DNA from: Protonemura montana
Lineage: Eukaryota; Arthropoda; Insecta; Plecoptera; Nemouridae
Assembly: GCA_947568835.1 (NCBI GenBank)
Contig: OX387608.1
Span: 2,642,001 to 2,706,000 of the forward strand
Reading direction: 5' to 3'
DNA: 64,000 nt
Shown here piece by piece: positions 33,645 through 44,702 of this stretch. Positions within the stretch are counted from its first letter, which is position 1. Every line of letters starts with the position of its first letter. The notes below the pieces were generated by a model, which searched no databases, had not been told where the DNA came from, and saw only the letters and a list, made by a program, of their open reading frames with translations. A program made the position numbers and the translations under genes.

Positions 33645-33860
33645 AGTTATTGACCCTGATTATTTTATTTAGATGCATGTAGAATGCTTGAACTAGGTAA
33701 TTGTTATAATTTTATGTGGTTCTTTTGTTATAGGAAAATTGTCAGGACTGCTTTAACCCTTGATAAAGTAACAGGTACAAGTTACGAAACGTTGGGAAAA
33801 GTTGTTCTTCACTTAGCATTCAAAACCCAGTTCAAATAGTTTTTGTTAAAACTTGAAGTG
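33645..33860 (+). mobile_element. Retroelement end, single-module copy, with hammerhead-like fold
   Basis: TTATTGACCCTGATTATTTT and TTTAGATGCATGTAG introduce one unexpanded relative of the 39 bp module. Then CAGGACTGCTTTAA leads into the fold at 33757-33796: CCC, TTGATAAA, GTAAC hairpin GTTAC, GAAAC, GTT, GGG. The end carries CTTAGCATTCAAAACCCAGT. The copy at 56.9 kb is the closest relative. Confidence 0.7.
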
Positions 33861-34967
33861 CGTTTGATTTTCAGGTTCAAAAGCAAATGTAAGAAGAAAT
33901 AAAATCTCGTATCAAAAGAAACAGGTGAGTTTAAAATCGGACAAGATCTTCAAAAAAGTGTTTATAAAATTGTCGAAAAAAGTTCCTTTCAATCGAAGGA
34001 AATGATTTCATTTGTCCCAACGCGTTGCCGTCATGTTGTGGCAAAGAAAAGCCGGGAAAACGTTTCCCAGCAAAGTCTGACCGAGCCGGTAAAACACATC
34101 GTGAAGTGGTTTGCTGGTTTGTTGATGAAAGAAACGTGAAGGGGGGGGGGGGGGGGGAGGGGGGGTTCGTTTATCCATTAGATAAAGTTTTGCACGGATT
34201 GGGGTTTTTCGAAAAGCGTGAAAGAAAATATTTTTTGCATAGGAAATTACTTTAGCGCGAGACGCGAGGAAGTTTAAAAATTCTTATAAATGCACACCAG
34301 AAAGCTTCCCCACCCCCACCCCCCCCCCCCCTTCGCCCCACCGCCGCCCTCCTCCTTTCTTAAGCACACTAAAAATAAGGGTTGGCGCTTGAGTTTCTTC
34401 TCTCCTTACGTCCACACAGGCACTGGGCGTGCACGAGTGGCAAGCATCGGCACATCGCATCTCTTATATCTATATCTTGATATGGGAGGCAAATATAAGA
34501 TGCTTGAGAAAATGCTGGAAGGAAAATGTGTATAACAAGCCGGGAGTTTTCACCGAGGAAAGCTTCACGCTCGACTGAAGGTAGAAACAATCAATTTTAA
34601 TAAGTCTTGCTTTGCCTGGCAAGGAATTCCTCGTGAGAAAGGTTGGTATATGGCATAGGAGAGTGCGCCCGCTAATATATCTCGCTTCGTGATATTGCGT
34701 GATGAAATTTCCGGCAAAACGTCAATAAAAGTGGGGTTATGTACGTTAGCGATTGTTAACTTTGTAAAGTGTTATTAAAAAACGTGTAGCGAATATCTGT
34801 TTTTCTTTGGGACGTTGGGAATACGGCTGGGACAGTTTTTGTTCGTTTTTGGTTTTTTCGACGATGATACTCGAGATGATTCTGGTTGTGTTGATCATTT
34901 TCTTAGTAAAGAGATTTAAGATTTTTGTTATTTCTTCTCAGATCACTCTCAAAACCAATGGTTGGAT
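33861..34967. other. Unassigned stretch with G and C homopolymers
   Basis: G17 at 34141-34157 (then AG7) and a C14-type run at 34316-34332. Overlapping plus frames at 33990-34255 are both protein-like, so neither is called. Confidence 0.4.
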
Positions 34968-35425
34968 GCTGCGTTTAACATTAGCGCTGTAACTCTGACT
35001 AAACCTGTAAACCCAATGGCAGGACTTTTAACATTAGCGCTGTGACTCTGACTATACCTGTAAACCCAATGGCAGGACGTTTAACATTAGCGCTGTGACT
35101 CTGACTAAACCTGTAAACCCAATGGCAGGACTTTTAATATTAGCGCTGTGACTCTGACTAAACCTGTAAACCCAATGACAGGACGTTTAACATTAGCGCT
35201 GTGACTCTGACTAAGCCTGTAAACCCAATTACAGGAAGTTTAACATTAGCGCTGTGACTCTGACTAAACCTGTAAACCCAATGACAGGACGTTTAACATT
35301 AGCGCTGTGACTCTGACTAAACCTGTAAACCCAATGACAGGACGTTTAACATTAGCGCTGTGACTCTGACTAAACCTGTAAACCCAATGACAGGACGTTT
35401 TACATTAGCGCTGTGACTCTAGGAT
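34968..35425. repeat. 53 bp tandem array, about 8.5 copies
   Basis: Units of GTTTAACATTAGCGCTGTGA, CTCTGACTAAACCTGTAAAC and CCAATGACAGGAC recur every 53 bp (34974, 35027 and on). Single diverged units occur inside the interspersed repeats at 19.7 and 31.9 kb and at 17.58 kb. Confidence 0.95.
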
Positions 35426-35748
35426 ATTTAGAAACCCAATGACGCCACGGTTTGCACCTGTTTTGCAACGAAGGTACGCCACTGTCCGCTCATTCCACCC
35501 CTCCATGGTCACGCTAAACGAAATTATATTGTGCAGCTAAAAAAATATAATTCAGTCTCGTTAATAACAAATTGTGAATATAATATGACCAGTTAATAGC
35601 AGTTCGTTAAACAATTTCTTATTGCAATTTACTTGCTTTAATTGCGTGCGTGGATTCTTTACAGCCGTAATTGTTTCTGCTCGAAGCTAAGTGACCAGTG
35701 ATTGTAATTGCGTGGTTATTCTTGAGAAGAATTTCCACTTTTTGTATG
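35426..35748. other. Unassigned stretch between two arrays
   Basis: AT-rich; nothing seen. Confidence 0.45.
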
Positions 35749-36596
35749 TTTTATCTGTGGTAGTCTTTGCCTCATAAGGATGGAATAACTGTGAAAGCTT
35801 TATCTGTGGTAGTCTTTGCCTCATAAGGATGGAATATCTGTGAAAGCTTTATCTGTGGTAGTCTTTGCCTCATAAGGTTGGAATATCTGTGCAAGCTTTA
35901 TCCGTGGTAGTCTTTGCCTCATAAGGATGGAATATCTGTGCAAGCTTTATCTGTGGGAGTCTTTGCCTCATAAGGATGGAATATCTGTGCAAGCTTTATC
36001 TGTGGTAGTCTTTGCCTCATAAGGATGGAATATCTGTGCAAGCTTTATCTGTGCTAGTCTTTGCCTCATAAGGATGGAATATCTGTGCAAGCTTTATCTG
36101 TGGGAGTCTTTGCCTCATAAGGATGGAATATCTGTGCAAGCTTTATCTGTGGTAGTCTTTGCCTCATAAGGATGGAATATCTGTGCAAGCTTTATCTGTG
36201 CTAGTCTTTGCCTCATAAGGATGGAATATCTGTGAAAGCTTTATCTGTGGTAGTCTTTGCCTCATAAGGATGGAATATCTGTGCAAGCTTTATCTGTGGT
36301 AGTCTTTGCCCCATAAGGATGGAAATCTGTGCAAGCTTTATCTGTGGTAGTCTTTGCCTCATAAGGATGGAATATCTGTACAAGCTTTATCTGTGCTAGT
36401 CTTTGCCTCATAAGGATGGAATATCTATGCAAGCTTTATCTGTGTTAGTCTTTGCCTCATAAGGATGGAATATCTGTGCAAGCTTTATCTGTGGTGGTCT
36501 TTGCCTCATAAGGATGGAATATCTGTGAACGCTTTATCTGTGGTAGTCTTTGCCTCATAAGGATGGAATATCTGTGAACGCTTTATCTGTGGTTGT
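35749..36596. repeat. 49 bp tandem array, about 17 copies
   Basis: TTTATCTGTGGTAGTCTTTG, CCTCATAAGGATGGAATATC and TGTGCAAGC repeat every 49 bp. Variants at two sites (GGTAG, GCTAG or GGGAG; CAAGC, AAAGC or AACGC) are interspersed, and the terminal units share AACGC. Confidence 0.95.
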
Positions 36597-37696
36597 ATGG
36601 AAAACGAGCAGATTTCACGTGGCTTTTATTTTCTGATGCTAATTCAGTTGCTATCTCAGTCCTTGATTTTCGCTACATCTCTCGCACTTAGCGAGCGAGT
36701 CTGGCATAAAGTAAAAATGAGTCAATTTCCAACGTCGTTTTGGCGGAATGTGATTTCGTCTTTTCGCGACGCCTTGGGTAAGTGGTCATAATAAAATATC
36801 TTTGAAGTTTTCCCATTTGCGTGCATTACTCGCCCTACGACACTTTGCTGCAGCCTAATTTATTCACAAGCTGTAGACGCCCACAGACCCGAGCACTTCA
36901 TGGAACACTCGGGCACTTCATGAAGTTCCGTTCATTTATCAAGGGTTGTCTTTTGAATGATTATTTCTGAAAACTACAAGATAATATTGAGTTCTTCGTT
37001 TCTCTTGTGCGGTACTTTGTACCACAAATAAGAAGAAAATGACAATATTTATTGTAATAATTTGCAGAAATGCTGCAGCGGGTCATAGCTAGCGACCAGA
37101 GAGAAAACTATTCCAACTATAGATGGGTTGGTCGACATTTTTAAGAATCATTTGACGAATCGTATTCAATTTCTGAGTTTTTTTCGATCCTTTAATTTCA
37201 TATTTGATTTGACATCAATTATTTGACTGTAAAATCACCGTCCGCACATTCCTGATTCCCATCATTAGCATCGTGAAATCAATTCGAATTCTCGCGATCG
37301 TGGGCCGCTAAGTGTGCGTGAGGGTTCAGGGGGAGTTCGGGGGGGTACGCTGCCCTCCAAGAAACTTCCCATCCGGCCCCACATCGAGATCGCACAGCCG
37401 GCTACCGAGTGGTAAGACGACGCGCGTTGAAAAGAGACTTCGCTAAAACTTATTTCTTGTACAATTTCGCTGAGAAATCCGTGCGAAGGATTTTTTCTCA
37501 TAGAATGGTATAGTGCAACGCAAAAACGGAGGTGTAGTGATTTTTAATCCCTTTTACCAACGACCAAGCAATTGAAGGATTCAATGTTTACCCCTGAAAC
37601 ATGTCAGCTGTCAGAATTGATTGATTTGGCTGCGATATCAAATGTATCTTCTACCGAGGACATGCATTGCAATTATATTTCTGGTGTTTTTAATGT
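36597..37696. other. Unassigned stretch
   Basis: A 78-codon minus frame (37265-37501) is Pro/Ser/Arg-rich with a possible acceptor (TACCACTCGGTAG) but no donor or domain. No gene called. Confidence 0.35.
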
Positions 37697-38388
37697 TGGA
37701 AGCAACATTGCTTAGATGGTCGAGTCGAGACGGGTTGAAATGTTGAAACCTGACAAGATGGACATGAATCGAACAAAGACCCTCCTGATGGGAAGGGGTG
37801 GGAGTAGGTACGTGAGTTGGCAACACAGCTTAGATGGTCGAGTCGAGACGGGTTGAAATGTTGACACCTGACAAGATGGACATGAATCGAACAAAGACCC
37901 TCCTGATAGGAAGGGGCGGGGGTAGGTACGTGAGTTGGCAACACAGCTTAGATGGTCGAGTCGAGACGGGTTGAAATGTTGACACCTGACAAGATGGACA
38001 TGAATCGAACAAAGACCCTCCTGATGGGAAGGGGTGGGAGTAGGTACGTGAGTTGGCAACACAGCTTAGATTGTCGAGTCGAGACGGGTTGAAATGTTGA
38101 CACCTGACAAGATGGACATGAATCGAACAAAGACCCTCCTGATAGGAAGGGGCGGGGGTAGGTACGTGAGTTGGCAACACAGCTTAGATGGTCGAGTCGA
38201 AACGGGTTGAAATGTTGACACCTGACAAGATGGACATGAATCGAACAAAGACCCTCCTGATGGGAAGGGGTGGGGGTAGGTACGTGAGTTGGCAACACAG
38301 CTTAGATGGTCGAGTCGAGACGGGTTGAAATGTTGATACCTGACAAGATGGACATGAATCGAACAAAGACCCTTCTGATTGATTCTTA
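37697..38388. repeat. 118 bp tandem array with alternating unit types
   Basis: About 5.8 units of 118 bp (CTTAGATGGTCGAGTCGAGA, ATGTTGACACCTGACAAGAT, ATCGAACAAAGACCCTCCTG). Two versions alternate: GATGGGAAGGGGTGGGAG and GATAGGAAGGGGCGGGGG, so a 236 bp dimer is the higher-order unit. Long minus frames reflect the absence of stops in the unit. Confidence 0.95.
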
Positions 38389-39330
38389 GAAAATCCACTG
38401 CACATCTGATTTTGTGATTTACCATACCTACTCAAGTCCCAGTCTACGTAGGCGTTCAATCTTGCCTTCATACTTTGCCTCTCAACACGCTTTTCGCTCG
38501 GTACCGACGAAGGAAATTCATTTCGGATTCGAAAGTTTTCTTTTCTGTTTTCTTTGGTCTAACAAGGGGTCTCGGCGCTCACTGATTTCTATCGTCCCTC
38601 GTGTTTGCTCCAGGATTGGAAGAGTTGGTTAGAGGTCACAGACCCCGGGACTTAACGTCAGATATGTTTTCCGATTAAAATATTTTGTCCGGGTTTGAGA
38701 CATGAGTTGTGTCATGGTGTTAGGTAAATAATGATACAGTTTCAGCTTTTTATCTAACACCGAATATCATAACTTCTTTATTTGAAATAAAAGCCGCTCG
38801 ATATTTCTTGACCCGGGACATGGGACTGGCGTCGTTGACTTTGAGTCTGCGAATCGGTGACCACGACATAAGGGAGCTGGGCGACATAAGCCGGGATGAG
38901 AACTAAGACTCACAGATTAAAGATTTGTGCCTTGACAAAAGAAGGATTTGTTTTTTAAAGGGGGGGAGGGGGACTGATGTTTGCCAGTGTTATTAAAAAA
39001 TGACTCAAACCTAGAAGGTGAAAATTTGTTAGGATATTAAGAATTCTGTCGCTTATTAAAGTGCTTTTAAGTGAATTTCTTCAACTTACCGACTGGCATG
39101 ATATGTGAAGATTCTGTCCAGTTTGATTTTTCTTAGATTAACGCTTAACCTTTACTAATCATGTGGTTCACAAAATTCTGAAAATAAGTTGGCAAAAGTT
39201 AGCCATAGCGTTAACTGATCACGTAGGTATTTTTTTTCTTTAATTATTCCCTGATTTTTACAGTATTTTGACGGCATGAGTCAGCAACGAGTTTTCAAGG
39301 GACAGTGTATAGTGTGTCTACTGTACTAGC
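38389..39330. other. Unassigned stretch
   Basis: A 72-codon plus frame at 38414-38632 is not supported by splice sites. Nothing else seen. Confidence 0.4.
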
Positions 39331-39790
39331 GACAGGGCATCCGGGGCGAGACCCAGACCTAAAGATGGCGCCCAAGGGCAGTCGGGGCGAGACCCAGACC
39401 TAAAGATGGCGACCATGGGCATCCGGGGCGAGACCCAGACCTAAATATGGCGCCCAAGGGCATCCGGGGCGAGACCCAGACCTAAAGATGGCGCCCAAGG
39501 GCAGTCGGGGCAAGACCCAGACCTAATATGGCGACCAAGGGCAGTCGGGGCGAGACCCAGACCTAAATATGGCGCCCAAGGGCAGCTGGTGCGAGACCCA
39601 GACTTCAAGATGGCGCCCAAGGGCAGTTGGAGCCGAGCCCAAGCAAAAATATGGCGACCAAGGGCAGCTGGTGCGAGACCCAGACCTAATATGGCGCCCA
39701 AGGGCAGCTGGTGCGAGACCCAGACTTCAAGATGGCGCCCAAGGGCAGTTGGAGCCGAGCCCAAGCAAAAATATGGCGACCACCGCGAGC
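39331..39790. repeat. 41 bp tandem array with repeated ATGGCG core
   Basis: About 11 units of GGGCGAGACCCAGACCTAAA, GATGGCGCCCAAGGGCAGTC. Near the right end two different units (GCTGGTGCGAGACCCAGACT and GTTGGAGCCGAGCCCAAGCA) recur as a pair, an emerging 82 bp dimer. Each unit holds AAGATGGCGCCC or AATATGGCGACC. Confidence 0.95.
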
Positions 39791-41567
39791 TCCTTCCCTG
39801 ATTCACGTTTTATCCACGCTAGTGTTACTTGAAATCGTAATGAATCGACATCAATTGTTGCGCTCGTAGCAAGAAAACGCATTCACTTCCTAAAGATGCA
39901 CCACTGGGAAGTCGTCGAAACTTTTATTTTTACATAAGCGACCGTTCCTAAAAATTTCCCAAGGTTTTCCATCTTCGAATCAGACCTTGAGCAGGCGTGA
40001 AAACTATAAGAACGATTTCTCTCGAGAAATATCTCAAAGTGTAAAGCTATGCTAGAATGAATATTCACAAACCCCTGCTGTGTGTATTGGTTCCTGATTG
40101 ATATTGCTGGCCTCCTATTGGCTAGATATTGAGAGACGGGTACAGCGGATAAACTATATGCACATAACTCTTAACTTTAACTTAATATTGGGCAAAAGAC
40201 GTCTTTTCGAGAAGGACAGACGTCTATAATATTAGATCTAAAAACGAACGATATTGCTAGCGAGAATTGCATTTCGGGAAAAAAAAATGGTGAAAAATCA
40301 AGATAGTGGAGTTTTCTCTCTCAGGATGCTGTCGGCAGGGAACGTTGGTAGGTGTAGGTGTGAGTGAGGGTTTGGTGGGGGGGGGGGGGGGGGGGGGGCG
40401 ATCAACATATCCAATAAGGCAGCCCTGCACGGGCGCTGATATATCTCTGGGACGTAACCATGGCGACGCGGGGGAAAGTCCCGGGAAAACGCCGTGATGG
40501 ATGAGGAAATCGAGAAAATGTGAAAATGAGGAAAATAGATTAGGTGCGCGCAGCGCCGCGTGGCGGTACTCGCCGAGAACCGATTTTTATCGAAATGAAA
40601 TAAGTTAAGTGCATAACAGCAAATTTGAGTAATCTTCGTAGGTATATAGGTAAGTACATATATTCTTTTATTTTTCTCTTTTTGCGTTAGAAATTCTACT
40701 GAAAAATCAAGTTGAGTTGCAAGTCGTTTATTTAAACAACGTTCTCCGTGTAATTAACTCTGTATTTAAGAAGATCCACTTTAAAATTGTGAAGAAACCA
40801 GCGCTCAAGACTCCGTACAAGACTAATTGCCAAGCGTTTTGCTACCACCCCTGCCCCCCCCCCCCCCCCCTCATATTTTCATTTCTTTAATTACATGCAC
40901 GTCGAGACAAGTTTTTAACGATTTCCCACAGCCCTTTACGTTCATCAACCACTGGCCTACATGCCCCAATCGATCCGACACCGACACTCATAATTGTCAC
41001 CCTAATTTCTGGCAAAGAATCCCCCCCCCCCTCCCACCCCACCCGGCGTGCACCCCCTACCCCCCTAAAAACGTGCTGCATTCCCCTTCCCCTTCCCTGT
41101 AGAACCCCTTACCCCATCACAATCCATACTCCTTTGTATCTTCTCTGAGGCACGAGCTTTCAGGTGCAAGGGAGACAACGCATACCGAGCACAAGGCAGC
41201 CAGAGAGAGACCGAAGCTACGGAGGGGTTCTCATAGAAATACAGCCTCTTCGCTTTCTTGGATCAATCCCTCGGCAATTCTCTCTCCCTCCCTTTCATCT
41301 TGAGTACCTATTGTGTTCTCCGTCCTTCGGCTCGGGGAGAAAAGCCCATCGTGACTCCCGAGAAACAATTACATTTTAATTGTATGATTCAAATAAATAA
41401 AGGCCGGGATTTGCGTTGAGCGCTCCGCTCGGCGGGGACGCGAAGCTTGCGATGTGATTGCTTGCCTGCTTAATCTGTCAGCGATCTCGAGGGGTGGGGG
41501 GTCACGTGGCTAATTCCTCACTCGTGTGGGCAAAAAGGAACAATAAGAATTTGGTTTTCAGAAAAAT
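39791..41567. other. Unassigned stretch with long G and C runs
   Basis: G22 at 40377-40398 and C17 at 40854-40870, with C-rich low complexity to 41100. Open frames here (40306, 40827, 41164) are composition-driven. Confidence 0.4.
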
Positions 41568-42057
41568 TGGGACGCACCGTTTCGACGACAGGCCATGTGG
41601 AACTGGTATGGCGTTGAACGAGTGGGTGGTTATGAACGTAACCTAGCTTAAAAGGGAGAATCCAGTTCCTAAGGGGACTACCGGCTTAACGTCCCTTCCG
41701 AAGAACGGTACAACGCGAACAGCAGAATTCCTTCACAAATCCATGCTGTCGAGAGGTTGATAAGCAAGGCGAGTGAAGTTGCTGTACTAACTTTCATCCT
41801 TCCAACCTCTCTCCCGAACAGAACTGGTCATGTATATGATGGTCAACCATCTAATACCTGACTCAGCGCAGTGTTGCTTAACTTTCATCCCTCCAACCTC
41901 TCTCCCGAACAGAACTGGTCATGTGTATGATGGTCACCCATCTAATACCTCACTCAGCGCAGTGTTGCTTAACTTTCATCCCTCCAACCTCTCTCCCGAA
42001 CAGAACTGGTCATGTGTATGATGGTCACCCATCCAATACCTGACCCAGCGCAGTGTT
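41568..42057 (-). mobile_element. 5S rRNA-derived SINE, minus orientation, 5'-truncated
   Basis: A diverged tail (ACGCACCGTTTCGACGACAG, TGGCGTTGAACGAGTGG) leads to the body (TAACGTCCCTTCCGAAGAAC) and three head modules of about 91 bp at about 41788, 41879 and 41970. The last module is cut at CAGCGCAGTGTTG, so its 5' edge is missing. Confidence 0.8.
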
Positions 42058-42679
42058 GGATTTATATCTACCAAAAATTCCTAAACGAGAGCAAAACCTC
42101 TAGCAACTGTAATAATTCTGTGATTTATTATCATGTTTATAAAAAAAAAAAACGCTTAGGACAAGCAAAAATCGCCTAAACGCTTTCCGAGGAAAAGCGT
42201 GGGAAGCCTTTGAGTTACTTTAGGCATTCCCTGGCAAACAACGACATGCGAGTTACTTCTTTGGCAGCGCGTGGAAACAATTAGAAGACGGATTGTTTTG
42301 CAATTAATCCACCTATAGGAACATTCCACTCGCCCAATTATCTACATCCAAACCGTAAACCGTGGGCCCCGGAGGATCCTGTTAGGTTTGGCATTACATT
42401 TGGATCTACAAAAAATCTGTAAGGAAATAAAAAACCGTGTCAAGAAATGGGGGCCTTGAGAGAGTCCATCGGAGAGTCCTTTAGACTTTAGAGGGTCCTT
42501 TTAAAAGTCCTTTTTTAAAAGAGCTATTACCATAGGGAGTGTTTATGACTTAATAGGAATACCATTGTTTGGCTAATAACCGTTGACGATTAAACATAAT
42601 GAGACAACCCTTTGCATATTCGCCTAAAAGTGACCAAACCTGTGCCGGTCGCTCTGATGATATCATATCCTAGACTTGA
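42058..42679. other. Unassigned stretch
   Basis: A12 run near 42139; no gene or repeat recognised. Confidence 0.4.
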
Positions 42680-42868
42680 AAAGTACCGTCCTTCGGAAGG
42701 AAAGTTTTACCAGTGGTCTCCTTGGTGCTCTTCTTCAGGAGTAGGCTAAGTGCCGGCACCGATTCCTAACGTCTTAGCTAGGTTAGCTTCATCATCATCC
42801 ACTCATTAGACCAGTGCCACATGACACTTAATCAAAACAGTGCGTCGTTAAACACAACAAATCAATAA
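42680..42868 (+). mobile_element. 5S-SINE body and tail only
   Basis: AGTACCGTCCTTCGGAAGGA, GGAGTAGGCTAAGTGCCGGC, CTTCATCATCATCCACTCAT and GTGCGTCGTTAAACACAACA are present. The 5S heads are absent. Confidence 0.8.
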
Positions 42869-43738
42869 AAATCCACGAGATCGCTACATAGTTATCAACT
42901 TCCTGTAAGACCACCCCATTCAATCGCATCGGACGCAGAGCTAACCAACCACCGGCCAGTGCGTAGTCTTCTCAACAGCACACAGGGCGTATCTCACGCA
43001 TCACGCATGTCCCGTCACATACGCACTTTCTTCAACCGTCTTGGGGGCCGGCTAGGCTCACACATGAAGAAACACGAGTTGGCCGCGCACGTCCTTGTGC
43101 GCAACCTCCTCAGATCGAACAAGGGAATAAAATACAAGGCGCCCCACCTAGCCCTTGCTGCCACCCTATGGCCGCCCACCTACGCCCGTTCCCAATCCCC
43201 GTAACCCCCCACACCCCCCCACCCCCTTCGGGCGAAGGAGACGAAAGAAAAACACATAAGATAGTGCGGAAAAACGACGCCGAGTTTTCTTTCTTGCCTT
43301 GGAAAATACTTTCTAGGACTCCGCCTCTTCGGCAATCTCGTGAGATGCGAGCTCACCCCCGTCCCAACCCCCCTTCACATGTCTTAGAGTGACAGGCGTA
43401 CCCCCCTTTCACCCCCTCCCACCCCCTGGCTTTTCCGAGTGCCTTGACGCTTTTCTTCGGGGCATGAACGAAGGGGGGGGGGGGGGGGCACACGTAGAAG
43501 AAATGAATGCAATAAAAGTTATGTACGACGATAGAGTGAGAGAGACGGAGTGAGGGGGTTTCTGTGGGTGGAAGGGAGATGGCGCTATCGCCTGATGCTG
43601 GATTGATGGACCAATAGCCGAGCTGGCGGCAGCGAAGAAAATTGAGAAAGGAATCTAATGAAATTTTGTTTTCCCGACGGCACGGGAGACGTGCCCAGTG
43701 AGCGACGAGAGCGAACTTTGTGTGTGGGTATGAGGGTT
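42869..43738. other. Unassigned stretch
   Basis: A plus frame (42959-43204) is rich in Arg, Leu and His and moderately protein-like, without an ATG in good context or splice sites. C-rich and G17 (about 43472-43488) tracts follow. Confidence 0.35.
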
Positions 43739-44702
43739 GATGTTGGACTCACATGGGCTTATATTTGGACTCACATGGGCTTATATTTGGACTCACATGG
43801 GCTTATATTTGGACTCACATGGGCTTATATTTGGACTCACATGGGCTTATATTTGGACTCACATGGGCTTATATTTGGACTCACATGGGCTTATATTTGG
43901 ACTCACATGGGCTTATATTTAGACTCACATGGGCTTATATTTGGACTCACATGGGCTTATATTTGGACTCACATGGGCTTATATTTGGACTCACATGGGC
44001 TTATATTTGGACTCACATGGGCTTATATTTGGACTCACATGGGCTTATATTTGGACTCACATGGGCTTATATTTGGACTCACATGGGCTTATATTTGGAC
44101 TCACATGGGCTTATATTTAGACTCACATGGGCTTATATTTGGACTCACATGGGCTTATATTTGGACTCACATGGGCTTATATTTGGACTCACATGGGCTT
44201 ATATTTAGACTCACATGGGCTTATATTTGGACTCACATGGGCTTATATTTGGACTCACATGGGCTTATATTTGGACTCACATGGGCTTATATTTGGACTC
44301 ACATGGGCTTATATTTGGACTCACATGGGCTTATATTTGGACTCACATGGGCTTATATTTGGACTCACATGGGCTTATATTTGGACTCACATGGGCTTAT
44401 ATTTGGACTCACATGGGCTTATATTTGGACTCACATGGGCTTATATTTGGACTCACATGGGCTTATATTTGGACTCACATGGGCTTATATTTGGACTCAC
44501 ATGGGCTTATATTTGGACTCACATGGGCTTATATTTGGACTCACATGGGCTTATATTTGGACTCACATGGGCTTATATTTGGACTCACATGGGCTTATAT
44601 TTGGACTCACATGGGCTTATATTTGGACTCACATGGGCTTATATTTGGACTCACATGGGCTTATATTTAGACTCACATGGGCTTATATTTAGACTCACAT
44701 CA
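43739..44702 (+). repeat. 22 bp satellite, about 44 nearly identical copies
   Basis: ACTCACATGGGCTTATATTT plus GG (22 bp) repeats for 964 bp. The only variation I see is G to A in TTTGGAC at 43921, 44119, 44207, 44669 and 44691. The unit has no stop in any forward frame, and 22 mod 3 is 1, so all three frames stay open and yield the same 22-residue repeat (containing HGLIFGLTWAYIWTHMGLYL). The 344-codon frame is therefore an expected by-product, not evidence of a gene. Confidence 0.97.
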
